Assembly (NCBI GenBank): GCA_940671915.1
Contig: CALNVZ010003434.1
Location: forward strand, 21,772,526-21,836,525
Source: Paracentrotus lividus
Taxonomy: Eukaryota; Echinodermata; Echinoidea; Camarodonta; Echinidae
Direction: 5' to 3'
Length of the DNA: 64,000 nt
Under the pieces are notes generated by a model, which saw only the letters and a program-made list of their open reading frames with translations, was not told the DNA's origin and did no database searches. A program made the translations under genes and the position numbers. Shown here piece after piece: positions 49,841 to 63,200 of the stretch (position 1 is the first letter of the stretch; each line of letters begins with the position of its first letter).

Positions 49841-50796
49841 TTATATTAAGTTTGTTTTCAGCAATAATCTTGTACCTAGAAAATTAGGGGAGCGCGACTC
49901 GCCCGACTCAATCCGTTAATATGTCCATACATTATAATTCGGGACATTCGTATGCATTTATCTGTGTGAAATATGGTCCATATCTCCCTATATGCATGCC
50001 TCAGTCACATAGATGAAACCAACATGGAAGTTCGATGATACAGCCAGCCAAATATTGCATTGCCGTTGTGTCTGATCTGGTATAGAAATACGTATACGGA
50101 TTGTGACTGGGCATTATTGGACGCCGCTGGTGACACTGTTTTTCCATTTTCCTAGATCCATTTTGTTACGTAATAAATGGCTCTTCATTTACCCAGATCA
50201 TCTTTTAGTGTCATTTCAGTCGCATGAAATGGATAAAATCCATACAAAAAAATAAATTACCCCGAACAACAAAGATGCTCTCAGTCGATTTGAAATCGAG
50301 TGGTGCGATGCCACTGGAGCCCCATCCCACACTTTGGTCAATTATATTCTTGCTTCTGATTCTTATAGAGATACCCCCTTTTGGGATGGAAATGGTTCAG
50401 GATTTTGATCCCCTATCACGGGCTTTTCGGAGGGAAGCCATCAATATTACCCCCTATCACAGGCTCTTGGAGTGGAAGACAGTAATATAACAACCCCCCC
50501 CCCCCCCCCCCCATGAAAAAACAAGTTGCGAGGTAAAGAGTGTCTAATTTGCAAATTATATATGCCTACCCCTCATTAAAAATATTTCAGGAGAAAATGT
50601 TAAAATGCCTCCAGGTTTTATTATCCTCATTTGGAAGATTTCCTTACAAAGAACAAAAGCTCCCCAAGTGGCAAGACTTGGTCGTTACGTCTAGGAGTTT
50701 TAGGGATATAAGTTGACATGCTGTGACAAAAATGTTTAGGCCTATCATTTTGTAGTATGAATTTATTTTTATTTCTTCTTCTTAATCATATTTCAG
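49841..50796. other. Upstream region / possible 5' intron of the nuclear receptor gene
   Basis: No coding exon is visible. 50493-50512 is a poly-C run. A pyrimidine-rich stretch ending tttcag at 50791-50796 is a good 3' splice site, so at least part of this is probably an intron between an upstream non-coding exon and the first coding exon. No core promoter could be assigned. Confidence 0.4.
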
Positions 50797-50997
50797 GATA
50801 TGTTCCTACTGCTAGACATCATCTGCTGAAAAGAACTAATTGCTTACAGAGGAATATAAGGAGGCTTTCCAGAAGGAAGAAACAAACTCCAGACAGACAT
50901 GGTAGTTGATCGTATGGAGGGAGATGTGAATTTCTTGCATGACAACCATCATCATCATCATCTTTAAACTGACGTGAAAAATACCCCGACCTTCCAG
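50797..50997 (+). other. Probable 5' UTR segment with two upstream ORFs
   Basis: It follows a 3' splice site candidate at 50795-50796. Two short uORFs precede the main ATG. One starts at 50799 (9 codons). The other starts at 50899 and ends in TAA at 50965-50967 (22 codons, with five consecutive His codons). The second is in frame with the main start but stops before it. An alternative 3' splice site (ccttccag) ends exactly at 50997, just before the ATG. Confidence 0.5.
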
Positions 50998-51292
50998 ATG
51001 AACGTCATACCCGTTGTAACTGCGGGGGACTTCTCCACACTCTCCTCTCTCGGTTCCCAACAAGTGTCCTCCGGGCTGGGGTCCCCAATAGGACGCGCCA
51101 ACGCCGTTATGGAAGCGATGTCGACGGTGACGCAGCCACTCCCAGCCGAAGTGAAGATGGAGAGCGAAACATGTCCGACTGCGCGGGATGGTCACTCGGC
51201 TGTTATTGCTGGGATCCCCGACAGTCCTTCGTGGTCACTGCCTAACGATAATGGCGATATGGCGACCTCTTTAGGCGGAGTGCAGTCTACAG
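50998..51292 (+). CDS. Nuclear receptor coding exon 1 (A/B domain)
   Basis: ATG at 50998 opens 98 codons plus one base; donor ag|gtatgc at 51293. The GTG-started extension upstream has no support. Intron 1 (51293-51708) contains a (TG)n tract near 51440. Confidence 0.8.
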
Positions 51293-54200
51293 GTATGCCT
51301 TGGAGAAAGAGAGAAAGAGATAGTGAGAGAGGGGGGGGGGTACTAAAAAATTGAGAAAAACAAAACATCAAATACGCGCTTAGTATGGGTGGCTCTCTCG
51401 TGTTGTACGAGATGTCAACTGACTGCAGGGGGTTTCTTTGTGTGTGTGTGTGTGTGTGGGGGGGGGAACACCACATTATATTCTGTTAAACGATCTTATT
51501 TTAATTTTGGATGAGCAAACATTCAAGTATGGGAAATTATGTTTAGTCTAACGAGCCTCCGGAATAACAAACCTTTTTTGTTTTCAGACCAAAGAACCTT
51601 CCGAACAAAAAGCACCCCCATATTTATTATATTTACATTGATAATTTATTATTCTTTAAATTATCTTTGCATTATATTTGTTTCCATATTTTTCTATTCA
51701 CTTTTTAGGCCAAAAGAGGAGCGACGACAAATGCTGGGTCTGCGGAGAGAAGTCCAATACCTTTCATTACGGAATCTTATCTTGCGAAGGTTGTAAGGTA
51801 CGTTTGTCATTCTGGTGGAAGGCTCCTTCCACAAAAATGTCTTTGTTATCATTATTGTATTTTTAAAAAGTGGCCAGTTATGTTATGTTTTGGTCAGGCC
51901 CAAGATTTTTTCTCCATCTTTAGACATATTTGCTTATGTTTTTAGGGGTAGGATTGGTAGGGGCCTGGATTTTAAAAGATAGAGGGACTGTTATAGCAGA
52001 ACGCTTAACATAATGTTCTCCAATATACACCTGAATATTGTTTTCTTATAAGACTGGACAGGCGAGTACAAAAACACATTTAGGAAATAATCGAGTTTAT
52101 GCAATTATGACCAATTAAATCATCTTTTAAATCCATTTTCAGAGCTTCTTCGCTCGGGCTAGCTCCAACCATATCAGCTATAACTGCCCAACCAAACAGT
52201 GTGTGATTAATAAAGAGACCCGAAACAGATGCATGTACTGCCGCTGGAAGAAGTGTGTGGCTGTGGGCATGTCGAAGACTGGTAAGCAAGATGTCATAGT
52301 TTGAAAAATATTATGATTGTTGAGTTTGGCATATACATATAGAATCCTTAACCCTAATCAGGCCGGGGGGGGGGGTAAAATAAAAAACATAATAGGGAAA
52401 AAATCATCCTTCCCTGCCCTTTAGCTTAGAACAGTACCTTAAAAAACGAGCTAATATCGAATTATTTACAAATTCACATCTTTTCAGTATCTCTATATTT
52501 ATTCACAGTGATGTGCGCGTTACCTCTGATACGGGAGTCATATGAGAGTAGTAAAGAAATCAAGGTTGTGGTGGCTCCTGATAGTGTCGATGTGCTCGAA
52601 AATAACTGAAGAATAGATCAAGATTGTCTATAAGTTGAAAAATATTATATTTGATTATAGTTTGCAGGATGTTTTTCTTATGTGCCACTTCATCAACATT
52701 CATAGAATACGCATAATGATACCCTGAACTCTTCATTTTGGCGGGCGTGTGGGGTGTTCAGGACTTTTTTCACACAACCTCTCTTCCTCCATGGCGCTCG
52801 AACAATTTTTTATCTGCATAGCTGATATAAAATTATAGTACTGCCAGCCACCCATTGGGCAGGAATTGTCTTATTACTAACCTCCAGTGAAAACGGCTGC
52901 GTCGACCTTTATTTTAGCGTGATCTATATAAACAAATACGTATCATATCAAAACTCAATAAATCACCGGAACAAAATAACCCGATTCAAATTAACAACGG
53001 GTATACACACGATAAGCTGGAATTCCTTGAAACGGTTGTACAAATACCACAAATGCAACAATAATCCAGTCAGAGCTCCGGAACGGCCCAAAAAAATGGA
53101 GTGATTTTATTCGGTCCTAAAGAATGGCAAAATTATGGATAGATTAAGTATGCACAAGGCGAGAAGTACAACCAAGAGAGTATAAATGCACATATATTCA
53201 CCTATTGGCTAAAATATAACAATGTGATATAATTTGTTTAGCATTGTAATTATTGCTTCAGTTATAAAGACAATACTATTTGGCAAAGCCTCAACTTATT
53301 TGACCACAATAAAATAACCCAAAGACACAAAATTACAACACAATTATAGGCTCGAGGCAACAAACAAGAGCAAATAGAGAAATTCATACTGATAAAAGAT
53401 AGATTTAGCAAGCTATACATAAAAATTGCAATAGAGCAAAATCATCTTTTAAGGCAAGGGAGAAAGAGGATGATTATGATAAACCTATATACATTTTGAT
53501 ATATTATTCGATTGTATTTTACAATTTTAGATAGCACAGGTTAAATAATTATTGTCCTAACATATAGAATAAATTTTTTAACATGACCAAAAAATTCATG
53601 CTACATGATTCTCAGCCATTTTTAGGAAGTCTTGGGCTAGTCTTTAGTCTCCAAAATATATTAGAAGAACTTCTTAAAAGTAGTCTTATATAGGCGATGA
53701 ATTTTATGAAGAAATGAAAATGCTAAAAAAATATATGCATAAATAAGGAGTTTCTACCTAATGAAAATAAATAATTAAATGCATTCAATTCCTATGTGTA
53801 TAAAAAGTCTGATTAACGTCTTTGCTTATTCCAGAAATGAGAGTAGCATACAAGTCGAAACACCAGGACAAAGCATTTCACGAAGGCTAATCGGAACAAA
53901 GCGTAATTAACACATGACTCAAAATTTGTGGAGGTAATTTAATTTCTCAATTGTTATTTTGATTTATTATCATTAGAGTGGGTCTTTTCGTCCTTACTAC
54001 AGATGCCACTTTCTACTTTCGATGCCATGCGCTTGTTCTTATACAAAATTGAAAAAAAACTATGCGATGTGAAAAAAGATCGACTTAAACAGTAGGAAAG
54101 CTTGAAAAGAGATATAAAAAGCGTTAGTATCATTGCCAGGCGTATGAGTTGTTAATCCTGGATCATCAATTGATAGTTCGCATCGTTATGTAGCGCCGAC

Positions 54201-57200
54201 CGTAATACAGCGAGACGTCCACGCAATTTCCGCGCGCTTCTCCTGTTTTGCCGTTACCGGCCCCCTTTTAGCGTTCTCACAACGCCATTTGAGTATACGT
54301 GTTTATGAGGACGTTCACTGTCATGTGAATGTGGATTTCAACTGTCCTTGTTTGCTTTGCGATAATTCCCGTGTCCGAGAGTCGCCAGTAAAACCTAAAG
54401 CCGGACTATACACAAAAACATCTCATTATATGCTAGGCGTGACCACTCAACCTAAAAGTTAGTTTTCGCGCGTGTTGTTCAAGGAGAACTTGGTCCACAA
54501 CCTGCTTTGAATAAAAGTGTTCATGCCGGGATACGGGTAAGCTAGACATAACATCATTACGGCGAGACTCCGACTGAAGAGAACCTCTGCTCGTCCAGAA
54601 TACCGGGCTGTGGGAGGGGCGAATACGCACTGGGGGGTAACAATTAAAGAGCGCTATGTATGGTGAGTTAATTGATATATATTAGATATACTTATAAACT
54701 TATTATGTAACTATTTGATATTATAAGGAGACTCAATAATGTCATAGCTCCGGATAATCTGACCCAATCTTCTCCTAAATGCTCATATCCCAGTGTCGAT
54801 GAGAGTAAAATAAGCTTAAGAAAACATTAATATCCGCAAATAACTAAAAATACATAATATATTAAACGGAGGACATACATACATAAAAGACAAAACAAAA
54901 TGCCACCCGCCCCGTCATAAATACTGACCTGGTACAACGATTATCAATTCGACACCATATGAGAGAAATTATTAAAAAAATCCTCAGGCCGATCACACTT
55001 AAGAAAGACATATGTTATTTCCCCACACTCTATCGTGCCATAGAGGTCAGTTCACAAAAAACAAGGAAATTTACCTGCGGATGAAAAAATCAGTCTCAAT
55101 AAATCTGTAACAATTAACTTCCCTAGAAAACTTTCAAAAAAAGTTAGAAAATGTATATTAAGAACGAGGTCTAAAGTACCGTCTTTATAAAAAAGATTTT
55201 TCATAACGGCAAGTACGTAATTTATAATCAACCCATCCATAGGCTATCATGATAACATGACATCGGTTACTCTTTCTTCTTTAAAAGAACCTCAGTATAA
55301 AAGAATATAACAACCCCATACCAACCAAAAGCTTAACTAAACACAGCTTGGTATTGATCTCTGTTTAATGCAATGAAACCGAAGGACTAGTCAACCGAGA
55401 TTATTTATAACTCCTTAATAAGTCTTGCATCATCGTTACAGCCCCAAACACACGCAGGAATGGATCATTAGACGACGGACTAAATACACCACATTAGTTA
55501 ATAAATGGACCTACTCTTCTACGAGGATTAGATATCTGCTACTATAAGAATCACACTCTGGTTATTGACCATAAACGTAAAAATGATCAAGAGTAAATAA
55601 TTTCATCTCATTTCTAATTTATGATCGCATTTATTAGTATATATGTTTGTTATTGTATTAAATATATAACGTAGATAATTAATCTCAACACAAATATCGA
55701 TCATCATTAACTGCCATATGTACAGCTAAACATCTAAAGCCCGACTACTACATAAAACCTGATCACAAGAAAGTTTCGGACGAACAAAGTTTAAGATGCT
55801 TGTTCCATAAGAAATGTGAGACATAATCCATATTAATGAAATAATTTATTAGAGTGAGGAGTCTGACCCAATTACCTTATGTAAGGCCTCACATCGAGTA
55901 TTACTAGGATACTTGGCTACTGCATACTCGTATAAGACCTCTTACCCAGAGAAAGTCAGATTCGAGCCCTGCACACTCAGTTTTCACGCTCATGTAATCA
56001 TCTTGAAAGTTTAGATGAGCGCGATAGACGTTAGCTGTATGATGGTGCCATGCTATACATTTCCATCCCGAGATAGAAAGTACGATGAAACAGAGACTGC
56101 ATATAGGGGATCTATCTGCTCGTCGGACTAATATAGTCATAGCAGATATTACGCGATTGACTCTTCAAAGAAACGCACTCGCACGAGACAATGCGGCAAT
56201 GTAAAACCCCCGATGACCACGCAGGTGGTTTTTCAAGTAAATACAGCCGTATTGATCGTGTGCTAACTAATTTTAGCGCCTATAGCGCTGTGGCGCTACA
56301 ATGCCATTCTACCGTCCTTTGAACAAGAAAAGACAGACCCGGACCGGTGATGAACTTTACTACTTTAAAAGCCATAAAATTTAAAGATAAGAAGCCCTAA
56401 GTGACGGTTTAATTTAGTATTGTAGGTAATTGACTCCGTCTAGAGGATGAAGAGTATCTAATACACCAACGTGACCAACCTGTTTCACTAGCTTTCATAT
56501 GTTTATTGCGAGAATGACGTTTACTGAATGATAACGATCTTTGAGAACACAACGTTTCTCTAGTGCTGCTAGTTGCCTCTCAACCTAATGGAATCACCTG
56601 GTATCCGTGCAAACATTTTGGTCTCTCTTGGCGCTAAGAATAACTTGTTCTCACCGAAAGTGCATAGGTCTCGCTTACACTGCTTATGTAGTACAGATCG
56701 ATACACCTATCTCAAGCACAGATAACCCATTGGTGGAGACCACCAGCCACGGTGCGAATTATCCCGTGATGTGACTCCCAGGACTACACCCGTACAGGCT
56801 ATGTCACAAAACATGATTCTAATATATTACTCATGGCAGACGAGAAACAGAAGTCAAACGGAAAGTCAAACTTCGAGACGCTTTTTCCTCTTGATTTTGA
56901 TTCCCAAGAGGCACAATTACTCCTCGGCCGTTCATGCGCTCTCTGCACATTTTGTCCTCTGTATCGTCACACATTCCTTAACAATATATTACCGTCCCTT
57001 TGACTAGTATCCTGGGGCCACTAGGTATTATTGATATTTAACCTCCTAGAAATATGAAAACGCGGTCTTATCAGAATGTCTGTAACATACAGGAGAAATC
57101 CAACATAATTACACAAATACTTTAAAATAAATAAGTATTGCCATGTAATAATATAGATATAAGTCCATTGACAGTCTGATGTCTTTCAAAGAGCCTAATA

Positions 57201-60200
57201 TTCGAGACATATCGAGCAGACATCAGCGATATATCAGGAAACATTTATCACTGCAGCAGCAATGACTAGCCTTATTAAGCATCATCGAGTCGCACACAAC
57301 CACTGAAGAGCGACTAGTCTGCCGCATAGACATAGATATCTCACGCCCGCAGCACCTCTGCTCCGTCGATACTCGGCAGTTCGTCAGGTCCTAGACACGA
57401 AGTTGCGGGAGACGGGATGGGGCTTGATTCCCAACGCGCTCCCTCGCGACAATGGAAATTATCGAGAGCCTAAAAAACTGCCCGTGGCCTCATTAAGGGT
57501 TGTAGAAACCTTTATAAACAGGTCCTCATCAAAATACTATCCCGGCGCAATAATTTACGTGAAATGACAAAAATCGTTCCAGAATTGGATCCCTCTCCCG
57601 GAACATCCTATCTTATTTGTTTCGACAACGAATAAGGCTCGAGGTCCTGTCGATCTGAGTGAGTAGCTGATACATATAGAGCCCTAGTCACATCAATACA
57701 TCGAATCCATGTTCGTGTCCTTAGAGTGAAGCACCTGATTACTGTCAATCCTGAAGACGATAGTGCAAGAGGCCATCTCCCCAGCGAAACCCATGTGACA
57801 TTTCCAACATAGGGTCAGTGAAAGGGTATTAACGACTCATTTACTCCTTCCACTGAAGTAAGATGAATCTGATCGTGCATACCATAACATCCCGATATTG
57901 CAGATCAGATATACAGAACGAATCGGCACTTTGCAACCTCACTCATCAATGTGACAACATCCGGGAAGTTGCACGGATATTGCGACTCCATGTCAACTTG
58001 TATGACAAGGACCCCGCGCCTATGCGTGAATCGTAGTACAGTGGACGACATTCAAACAACTGAAACTCTCCAATCGTATCTTGCTCCGATCGATTCCTGC
58101 TCAGCATAGAACTTTCTCCTATAACTGACAGATTTCCGAATACGACACGATCGATATATATCCAGTCGGTCAGTCGTCCGACACGAGAACGTCGAACAGA
58201 TGGATCTACTGTCCCTCCAGCGTGAATCAAGCAGAGCTGCGACGCATACAATGATGCCTCACAAAGCCGGCGCGAAGCGCGATCCCGATGAACCTCCCAG
58301 GACCCCATAACAAGTACACGGTACGCTTCCTAGAATGGGCTCCCCAAATCGTTCGATTGCTGTCGATGCAGAGGCATACCTCTGTGTGGCGCGACAAAAA
58401 TGACGACTGATCAGAGAGAGGGCTGTTCAGGTCCACGCTGTGTCGTGGAAGACTCCTCAAGATAACTGCCAAGCAGTTACACGCGCGCTGTGAGAATGAC
58501 TCCTATATCTACTCCACGTACCTCGCGAAAAAATGCACCGCGGAGAGGACAGCAATAGCGGTCGGCTGTCTGTCATTCGCGCCATGTCCAGTATTTATCA
58601 CGAGCTTTACGGAGAGTTCACAGCCTACCTTCTCCTGAATCGTGCGTGGAAACTGCGAGTCCTAATTGGGTGCCTTCCACAATTCAGAACCTCCCGAGGA
58701 CCGAAGTCCTGCATGAAGGACCAGAGCAAGAAAATTGGGACCATTCTGCTGGGCACGTGTTGGCGGCATCTGGCCCTTTAGCTGCTTGAACGGCGACCCA
58801 GCTTGATGCTGAAAAAAAATTCAATTTGATTTGATAAACATTAAAACGGATAACATTTTTCAGATACACCGTTTTACAGCATGCTCCTGTTGAAAAGATT
58901 GTCTAACGTCATTAAAAATCTAATTTGTTTTCCTCTTCCATCTAATGAAGGAATCATAATTTCAAACCTTTCAAGACAGACGGGCATTGCTTGTAAAGTT
59001 GAAGCTAATCGGTGGCTTACTTGCTGAGATCTTTATGACTAGAACTAAATATCACCGTAAAACTACCTAAATCACTAATAAGAATTTCGAAGATCATTTT
59101 GAAGTGTTCCAGACATTAATTTTTGCCCCATATATTGAATGACTGTTAAAGGATCTTAACCCTAATCAGGCGGGCTTTTTTGGCTCTTCCTATAGCCGGG
59201 GGAGGTTGAATCAACCCCCCCCCTGAGATCTCGGCGCCGATCGTGCGAGCGGCGCGAAATTATTCCGCAGTGGTAGTGTGCGATGTAATCTACAAGCTAG
59301 TATAGTTAATTTTCCTGAAAATGTTGATCGTCACGTCGAAATGAGAGACTAATCGCGATTTTTGAAATCCATTTTATTTGATATTATGATCCCTGATTAA
59401 TGCCTTGAATTGATATATAACCCGACTGTAAAGAGTAAATAGAAGTGGAGATATTAGCCTCTAACCGAGGAGAAATTGTGCTCTGAAATCAAATCAAGAA
59501 AAAACGTCTCGAAGTTGACTTTCCGTTTGACTCCGCGCCAGAAAAATAAGAAACATTTTGTCACCGTTGTACTCACCGAATGCCCTAGCAACCACTTGTT
59601 ACAAAGGTGAAACGATTGACCAATGAGGAGGCTGCATTCAGGATTACAGAAGAACAATACTCGTCCGTCACGCATGATCGAGGCAAACGTTTATGTTTGT
59701 CTAAATAACATTCAATCTTCTCAAAAAAAAGAAGCTGAATTGGTCAGTTGTTTTATATCCTTCGTCAAATAAATAAAACGTCTGCTCTTTCTAATTGTTT
59801 AAGAAAAGGTCCGCTCTTTTAAGAAAAAGTGTTTACCAATCCTGGCGCTAAATTAATTAGAAACAAAACTATTTTAAAACCTATTTGGGGTTTATTCCGA
59901 TGTTTGCGTGCGTTCTTGAATGTCAATCGCGTATACTCTTACTCATAATAAGCGAGTCATTTTGATTCTGAACTCTGTTGGAAATTTTTGAAACATAATA
60001 AATGTCTATAGGCTAAATATTCTTGTACAGGGGCTTATGAATTTGTTTAATATTTTTTGAATAAGTATATGATAGAGATAAGCCTCCAAAAATGTTTTAA
60101 TAATATTTGCGCCTCACGAATGTTTAGAATTTCTCTGATCACGTTTATGAGTGGCTAGGTTAGCTTAAGACAATGAAAATTAAAAACGTAATGATTTGCT

Positions 60201-63200
60201 CGATCTCGTCTTTTATATCAAACTTGTTACAGTAATAAGAAGATATTAAATAATTTTTTAGAAATGATTATTTAAGAGTAAATCGTATTTGTTTCGTCGT
60301 GTTTAGTAAAACCTACCTTTCTTAAACACGTTACTTTGTAAAATAAACTGCAAGAAGAACTTTAACCAAATACTTGTATCAGAAGTATATCACGTCACTC
60401 TTTGTATGCTCTATGTTCCCTGATGAACCAAATTGTTTATAGGAGAGGTTTTAATTTCCCATCAGGACAACAGATATCGCGGCCCCTAAATAAAATGCTG
60501 AAATTAACATTCATTTGGATCAGATAGCTAAGTCAAGCAATAAGTAGCTTTTCCCCACATAACCCCCCCCCCCTCTCCCCCACCCGATTGTATAGATTTG
60601 ACATTCGTTTGCATGCTCCGCTATCCCGGATGAAACAGCTTTATTCAAGCAGGTTGTGCATCGCACGCAAAATTTCTGAGTGCGCTAGCTAAAGAGAGTT
60701 TAGTTCGCTATTCGCTCACAAAAACGAAACAAAAAGCCAGTTGAAATCACACATCACATGACCGTGAACGTCCAATAAACAAAACCATGCGTTGCTAAGG
60801 GCGGAGCAAAACGGAGAGGAAATGAGCGTGGACGTTCGCTTGTATGTCCGGAAAAAAAAAATTATGACCGGAAAAAACACTCGCCGAAAAACTGCTTTTT
60901 ACACTTTCCCGTATCATTTTCACTCATTTTTTTAACAGAGCAAAGATAAAGCATGGTAGAACCAGAAAATCAAAAAAAAATTTCCTCAAATTTTGAGTTT
61001 GTTATTAGTTTGTCGATTTACTCGGATCTTTGATCTGCGACTTCTCTCTCATTTCGACAAGACGTATCACAAAAATAATGTGATTTTATTTTATTTAATA
61101 ATTATGCTAATTTATGCATAACTCATGCTTTTTGCTCTAATTTACTAAATAAAGCTCCTATAATGCTGAATTTTGGTCTAAATATTCTTTGTAGCATTCC
61201 TAACAATTACTTAAAAAAAATTTGGTATCAAAATCATTTCTATTTATTTTTATGTTTTTTTGAATTTTCTTATGTATTTCCTTGTTTTCGACCTTTTGTT
61301 TTCTTTGTTTTTTTGGTCAAAATGGATTGCAGAATCTTTTTGAAGCATAATTATGCTAAATAAATTAATTTTAGCCAATTAAAGGTGAAAATAATCATAT
61401 CTTTGTGAATTAGGTGAGAAAACTCATTGCATTACTTTTACACAAAATCACGTTTTTGAGCGATTTTCGGTCTGACGGATATTATTGAAATCGTGCAACG
61501 TTGTAACCGTATGACGCGATTTTTCGCGAAAATAGTTTTAAAACATGCGCAAGACTTGAAAAGTAAAAAGTCAGCGAGCGGCACGGTAAAAAAAATCTCG
61601 CGCGGCAGGCAGATGGTCGACGAAAAAGGTGCGAGGGGGGGTTGATTTCAANNNNNNNNNNNNNNNNNNNNNNNNNGTGATATTTAGTCTAGTCATAAAG
61701 ATCTCAGCAAGTAAGCCACCGATTAGCTTCAAACTTACAAGCAATGCCCGTCTGTCTTGAAAGGTTTGAAATTATGATTCCTTCATTAGATGGAAGAGGA
61801 AAACAATTAGATTTTTAATGACGTTAGACAATCTTTTCAACAGGAGCATGCTGTAAAACGGTGTATCTGAAAATGTTATCCCGTTTTAATGTTTTATCAA
61901 ATCAAATTGAATTTTTTTTCAGCATCCAAGCTGGGTCGCCGTTCAAAGCAGCTAAAGGCCCAGATCGCCAAACACGTGCCCAGCAAGAATGGTCCAATTT
62001 CGTCTTCTTCAGACTCGGGATTGGACAGCCCAATATGCAGTCCCAATGATGACTCTTTACATCCCAATACACCCAAGCAGCTGTCCTCCCCCGCATTTTC
62101 CAGCTACGGAGAGTTCTCACCACTCCGTGACGCTGGGTCTAAGTCTTCACGACACAGCGTGGACCTGAACAGCCCCTCTGGAAGTGTCTTTGCGCCAACA
62201 GATGCCTCATCGACGCATGACGAATGTGAGCCACATTCTAGGAAGCGTACCGGTACTGATGTCAGTGATTTCAGCTCGCTCCCCTTGAAGTCACCACTGT
62301 CGCAGCAGTCGCTCCCGTGGCAGGACATGTCATCTGTTCCGCTTCCGTCGCCGACGACCGCCTGGTTTAACGTCGGCGACGATCCGCAGTTGGAGAAGTT
62401 TGCGGCGGATATCCACAAGATCCGATTGGAGAGTTTCGTGTTTGAATGCGTCCACGATCCCAAGCGTAGGGCGCCTCCTGCAATAGACATGGAGTCCATC
62501 CGTCAAGGATGTCACATGGTGGTCAAAGTGCCCATGTCGTCTCTGATGCAAACGATGTTAGGATGCATGACGGATATCATCAGGAGAGTCGTATCCTTCT
62601 GCAAAGGGATTCCTGGTTTCGCGGAGCTTCCTATCCAGGATCGTACAGTGCTCATCAAGAACAACATGTTCGAGATGGTGCTGGTCCATTCTTCACATCT
62701 AGTGGAACGCAACGAGCTTTTCGTTGTGATGGGAGACCCCCATCTCATCCTACCAGTGGAGTTACTGAAGATGATTCCATTCAGCGGGACCATCGTACCC
62801 CTCTTTAGACTCAACGACAGGATACAGAGTCTGGGCTTGTCAGCAAGGGAGACTAGTCTCTTGTGTGCCATGGTCATGCTTGCTCCAGGTAAGTTCTCTT
62901 CCTTCTGTATCTTACTCTTTGATCAACAATGTCAATCACATATTTTCATGGCAATTATTTGGATTGTATGTTTCTTTGTACGCATCTGAATAGCGTTTTC
63001 ATATCACATATCACTCTAGTGCCCATACAGCGAATATGTAGTTTGTACGAACAGAGGCAAAATGGCAGGGATTTTTTTTTTTTTTTTTTACAAGCTGTAC
63101 GGGTCGGGGAGTAATAGGTAATCCAGTGTGGTGTTTCACCAAGTCGTTTGTAAGTTACGAACAACTTAACGAACTACTGGTGATCAATTCTTGCGCTAAA

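Larger units (their letters stand above)
52282..61922. other. Intron 3 of the nuclear receptor gene (inflated, partly artefactual)
   Basis: About 9.6 kb as assembled. 52347-52363 and 59155-59171 share cttaaccctaatcaggc, the end of a dispersed repeat; the second is followed by gttgaatcaaccccccc-type sequence and a CG-rich block. From roughly 53800 leftmost to 58500 the sequence has unusually even base composition with few homopolymers, unlike its neighbours. About 57600-59052 is an inverted, error-laden copy of the intron 3/exon 4 junction region. 60500-61600 is AT-rich and gene-free. The 25-N gap at 61652 follows. Confidence 0.7.

Noticed and set aside
50974..50997. GTG-started N-terminal extension of the receptor
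   Set aside because: A good ATG follows at 50998, a splice site may end exactly before it, and non-ATG initiation has no support here.
58227..58781. ORFs that could be a second receptor-like gene
   Set aside because: They fall in the noisy inverted image of exon 4; frames are broken and the match decays as expected of read error.
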